The position numbers were made by a program, and so were the translations under genes. Under the pieces are notes generated by a model, which was given only the letters and a program-made list of their open reading frames with translations, had not been told where the DNA came from and did not search any database. A stretch of 64,000 nucleotides of DNA from JAGQPD01 sp020426865 (GTDB lineage: Bacteria > Planctomycetota > Planctomycetia > Pirellulales > Pirellulaceae). This document shows, piece by piece, positions 61,919 to 64,000 of the stretch (positions are counted from its first letter, which is position 1; every line of letters starts with the position of its first letter). The stretch spans positions 372,001 through 436,000 of the forward strand of contig JAWKTN010000009.1 in the NCBI GenBank assembly GCA_041399065.1, read 5' to 3'.

Positions 61919-64000
61919 ATGCAGTTCCGAAGACGCGGTGTGCTCGTTCTATTGTGCTCCACCTATGCCTTCCTGGCGATAGGCAATGGCTTTACCATGG
62001 CGCAGCCAGCTACGCCAACCGCTGCGATCACTCGCACGTACCGCATTGCGCCGTCACAACAAAATCGGTTCATCCGAGATATGCAAGCTCGTTTCGGGGC
62101 CGCACTGCGTATGAATCCTGACGCAGAACAGGGGACCGTCGCTGTCGAGGCGGAGCCGCAAATACAGACGGAAATCGCCAACTTGCTTGGCAGCAATGAC
62201 GAACGTTTTGTTGCCCTCACACCGGATCAGTGGACGACAATTCGAGCAAAACTACAAGGCATCTTTCAAGATCGCTGGATACCACGCGTAGCGGAAGAAC
62301 GTGAAATATACGAAGTCGTCACTCGCAGTCGTTCGCAGCGATTGACACTGGAGATCGACGCACGACGGCGAGGGGTTGCCATTGATGGGTCACCGGCTGC
62401 GGTGGAACAAATGACGATTCTTGTACAGTCGCTTGCGGAAAGCGGTTCGCAATTGTCCGGCGACGATGCCGTCCGTACTCAAGTTTTGCGGCTACAACGT
62501 GAGAATCATCGATCGCTGCGGGCACTAGTACGGCCTGTTGCGCCCGCGGGACCTCATCCCGCCGTCAAGATCCCGACCGCAGTGCCTGATGATGCGGAAT
62601 CAGGTGGGCGACCGGATCGCGGTTCTCGATGGTCGGCCAATCCCCCGGGATCGGTGCGGCCGGTTGCGTTTCAGCCACCGGGCAGCGACACCGGAATTGC
62701 GTCAGGGGATGTGGATGCGACGGCACAAGAGGACGATGCTGCGGACGGAGACGCTGCACCCACGGGTATCGCACAGTTTGAAGGCGTGCAGATCGAATCG
62801 CTTCCCGACCTGGACGTCATCATTCTCCGAGGTCGCGATCGCGAATTGGATCAGTTGGCCGACATTATCGAACAACTTGAACGAATCAGCCGCGATACGC
62901 GTCCTACCATCCGTGTGGTTCCGTTGCGACATGCCCAGAGCAGCGCGGTGTCCACGTTGATTGAACAAACGCGCGAGGATCTTGTCGGGACTCGCCAAGG
63001 TCGAGTAACTGTCACACCGCTGGTCAAACCCAATGCGATATTGCTGATCGGATGGGGGGACGCCGTCAATGCCATCGTCGAATTGATCGAGGCCTTGGAC
63101 GTGCCGGTGGACGCTGAGACGCAGTCGGCGGTATTTCGTCTGCAGTACGCCAACGCGTCCGCAGTACAACAAACGCTGACCACGTTTTTCGCCTCGCGTG
63201 AGGGCCTCGCGCCGCGGATCGAAACTTCGATCGACGCGCGAACCAATTCGCTGGTCGTTCGAGCGGCGCCGCGGGACCTGCAGGAAGTTGCGCGTTTGAT
63301 TCGTGAACTCGACCAACCCGATAGCGAGGCGGTCAATCAGGCGCGCGTGTTCAAGATAAATCACGCCCTGGCAGCCGATATTGCCCAAACGTTGCAGCAA
63401 GCGATTCGCGCGGGTGCGGCGGGAACGGATCCTTCGGCGGTGATGGAACTGCGCGCATTGGACGACGAAGGTCGCCGTATCGTCCGCTCGGGAACGCTCG
63501 AACGCGTACAAATCACCACGAACACTCGCAACAATACCTTGATCGTTTCGTCGCCGAGTGAGAATTTGGAATTGATCGCCGAGCTGATTCGCCAGTTGGA
63601 TGTACCGGTCGATCAGGCGCGCATCAAGGTTTTTCGGATTGAGAACGGCGACGCTGCGAGCTTGCTGCAGACGCTCCGATCGCTCGTGCCATCGCAAACA
63701 ACCGCCGGCGGCGGACCGCAGCTATCGACTACCCCCGGGGAATCATCGCTGACACCGTTGCGCTTTTCCGTCGACGTGCGAAGCAACAGTATTATCGCGA
63801 CAGGCTCAGAAGGTGACCTGCGCGTCGTTGAGGCGCTGTTGTTGAAACTGGATCAGATCACCTCAACTCAGCTACGTACCAGTGTGTACCAACTGCGAAA
63901 CTCGCCCGCCGTGGACGTCGCCGCGTCCGTAAATCAATTTCTTGTCAACCGGCGGCGGATCGAACAGGCGGTACCGGGTACGGACAATCCGTTTCTAGAG
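61919..64000 (+). CDS. gspD: Type II secretion secretin GspD, N-terminal part (runs off window)
   Basis: At least 694 codons from ATG 61919 (ATG 61913 also possible); the frame is open at the window end. The signal peptide RRGVLVLLCSTYAFLAIGNG is followed by a long N-terminal region with several secretin N1-type (KH-fold) repeats: ESLPDLDVIILRGRDRELDQLADII, VTVTPLVKPNAILLIG, IETSIDARTNSLVVRA, VQITTNTRNNTLIVSS, VDVRSNSIIATGSE. These pre-secretin domains contact GspC-type proteins and the pseudopilus. The secretin beta-barrel is expected past 64000. Several extra N-repeats make it longer than common GspD. Last of the operon in view. Confidence 0.9.
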   Translation, partial: MQFRRRGVLVLLCSTYAFLAIGNGFTMAQPATPTAAITRTYRIAPSQQNRFIRDMQARFGAALRMNPDAEQGTVAVEAEPQIQTEIANLLGSNDERFVALTPDQWTTIRAKLQGIFQDRWIPRVAEEREIYEVVTRSRSQRLTLEIDARRRGVAIDGSPAAVEQMTILVQSLAESGSQLSGDDAVRTQVLRLQRENHRSLRALVRPVAPAGPHPAVKIPTAVPDDAESGGRPDRGSRWSANPPGSVRPVAFQPPGSDTGIASGDVDATAQEDDAADGDAAPTGIAQFEGVQIESLPDLDVIILRGRDRELDQLADIIEQLERISRDTRPTIRVVPLRHAQSSAVSTLIEQTREDLVGTRQGRVTVTPLVKPNAILLIGWGDAVNAIVELIEALDVPVDAETQSAVFRLQYANASAVQQTLTTFFASREGLAPRIETSIDARTNSLVVRAAPRDLQEVARLIRELDQPDSEAVNQARVFKINHALAADIAQTLQQAIRAGAAGTDPSAVMELRALDDEGRRIVRSGTLERVQITTNTRNNTLIVSSPSENLELIAELIRQLDVPVDQARIKVFRIENGDAASLLQTLRSLVPSQTTAGGGPQLSTTPGESSLTPLRFSVDVRSNSIIATGSEGDLRVVEALLLKLDQITSTQLRTSVYQLRNSPAVDVAASVNQFLVNRRRIEQAVPGTDNPFLE

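Overview
The window looks like chromosomal DNA of a planctomycete (Planctomycetota, probably Pirellulales-like; the order is an inference). Supporting signs are PEP-CTERM/dockerin surface proteins, a DUF1559 pilin-like protein followed by a tiny lipoprotein, a giant ThuA/HEAT/cytochrome c protein next to a Gfo/Idh/MocA oxidoreductase, an ASPIC/UnbV FG-GAP lipoprotein, Lpx genes, and many genes without a clear Shine-Dalgarno site. No tRNA, rRNA, CRISPR array, transposase or phage gene was recognised.

Layout. 1-7.8 kb: exported proteins. A minus-strand frame open from 3250 through the window edge joins three PEP-CTERM-type precursors without a stop. A single-domain paralogue lies upstream of it, and a plus-strand sugar dehydrogenase-like PEP-CTERM protein, a DUF1559 protein and a lipoprotein follow. 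7.8-11 kb: a Trk/Ktr potassium uptake pair converging on a peptidoglycan amidase. 11.3-16.9 kb: oxidoreductase plus giant c-type haem protein. 17.1-20.4 kb (minus): sugar isomerase-like protein, PHA-system-like protein, FtsH. 20.9-24.9 kb: dxr, rseP, HAD protein. 25-27.2 kb (minus): tdh-kbl threonine catabolism. 27.4-31.2 kb: lpxD, lpxI and a thiamine-diphosphate decarboxylase, converging on a Kef-type antiporter with CBS domains.

33.2-34.0 kb is a repeat island built on the palindrome GTAGAGTCTCTAC. It contains a duplicated unit of about 350 bp whose edge supplies the last codons and the stop of a large FG-GAP lipoprotein gene (33956-37408). 37.5-43.4 kb holds a small membrane protein, a two-domain carboxypeptidase-regulatory-like protein and a TolC-family lipoprotein. 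43.4-50 kb holds housekeeping and regulatory genes: RidA, a short GT2, an HTH protein, a HAD phosphatase, SufS/SufU and an RNase HII-like protein.

50.5-64 kb is one type II secretion operon: gspE, F, G, H, I, J, K, L-like, M-like, an Uma2-family gene, and gspD running off the window. Several genes overlap by 4 bp. The GspM-like protein seems to carry a C-terminal GspC/PilP-like domain, which would stand in for the gspC gene missing from this stretch.

The two most unusual signals are the in-frame PEP-CTERM concatemer and the palindromic repeat island. All calls come from reading the sequence; no database search was run.
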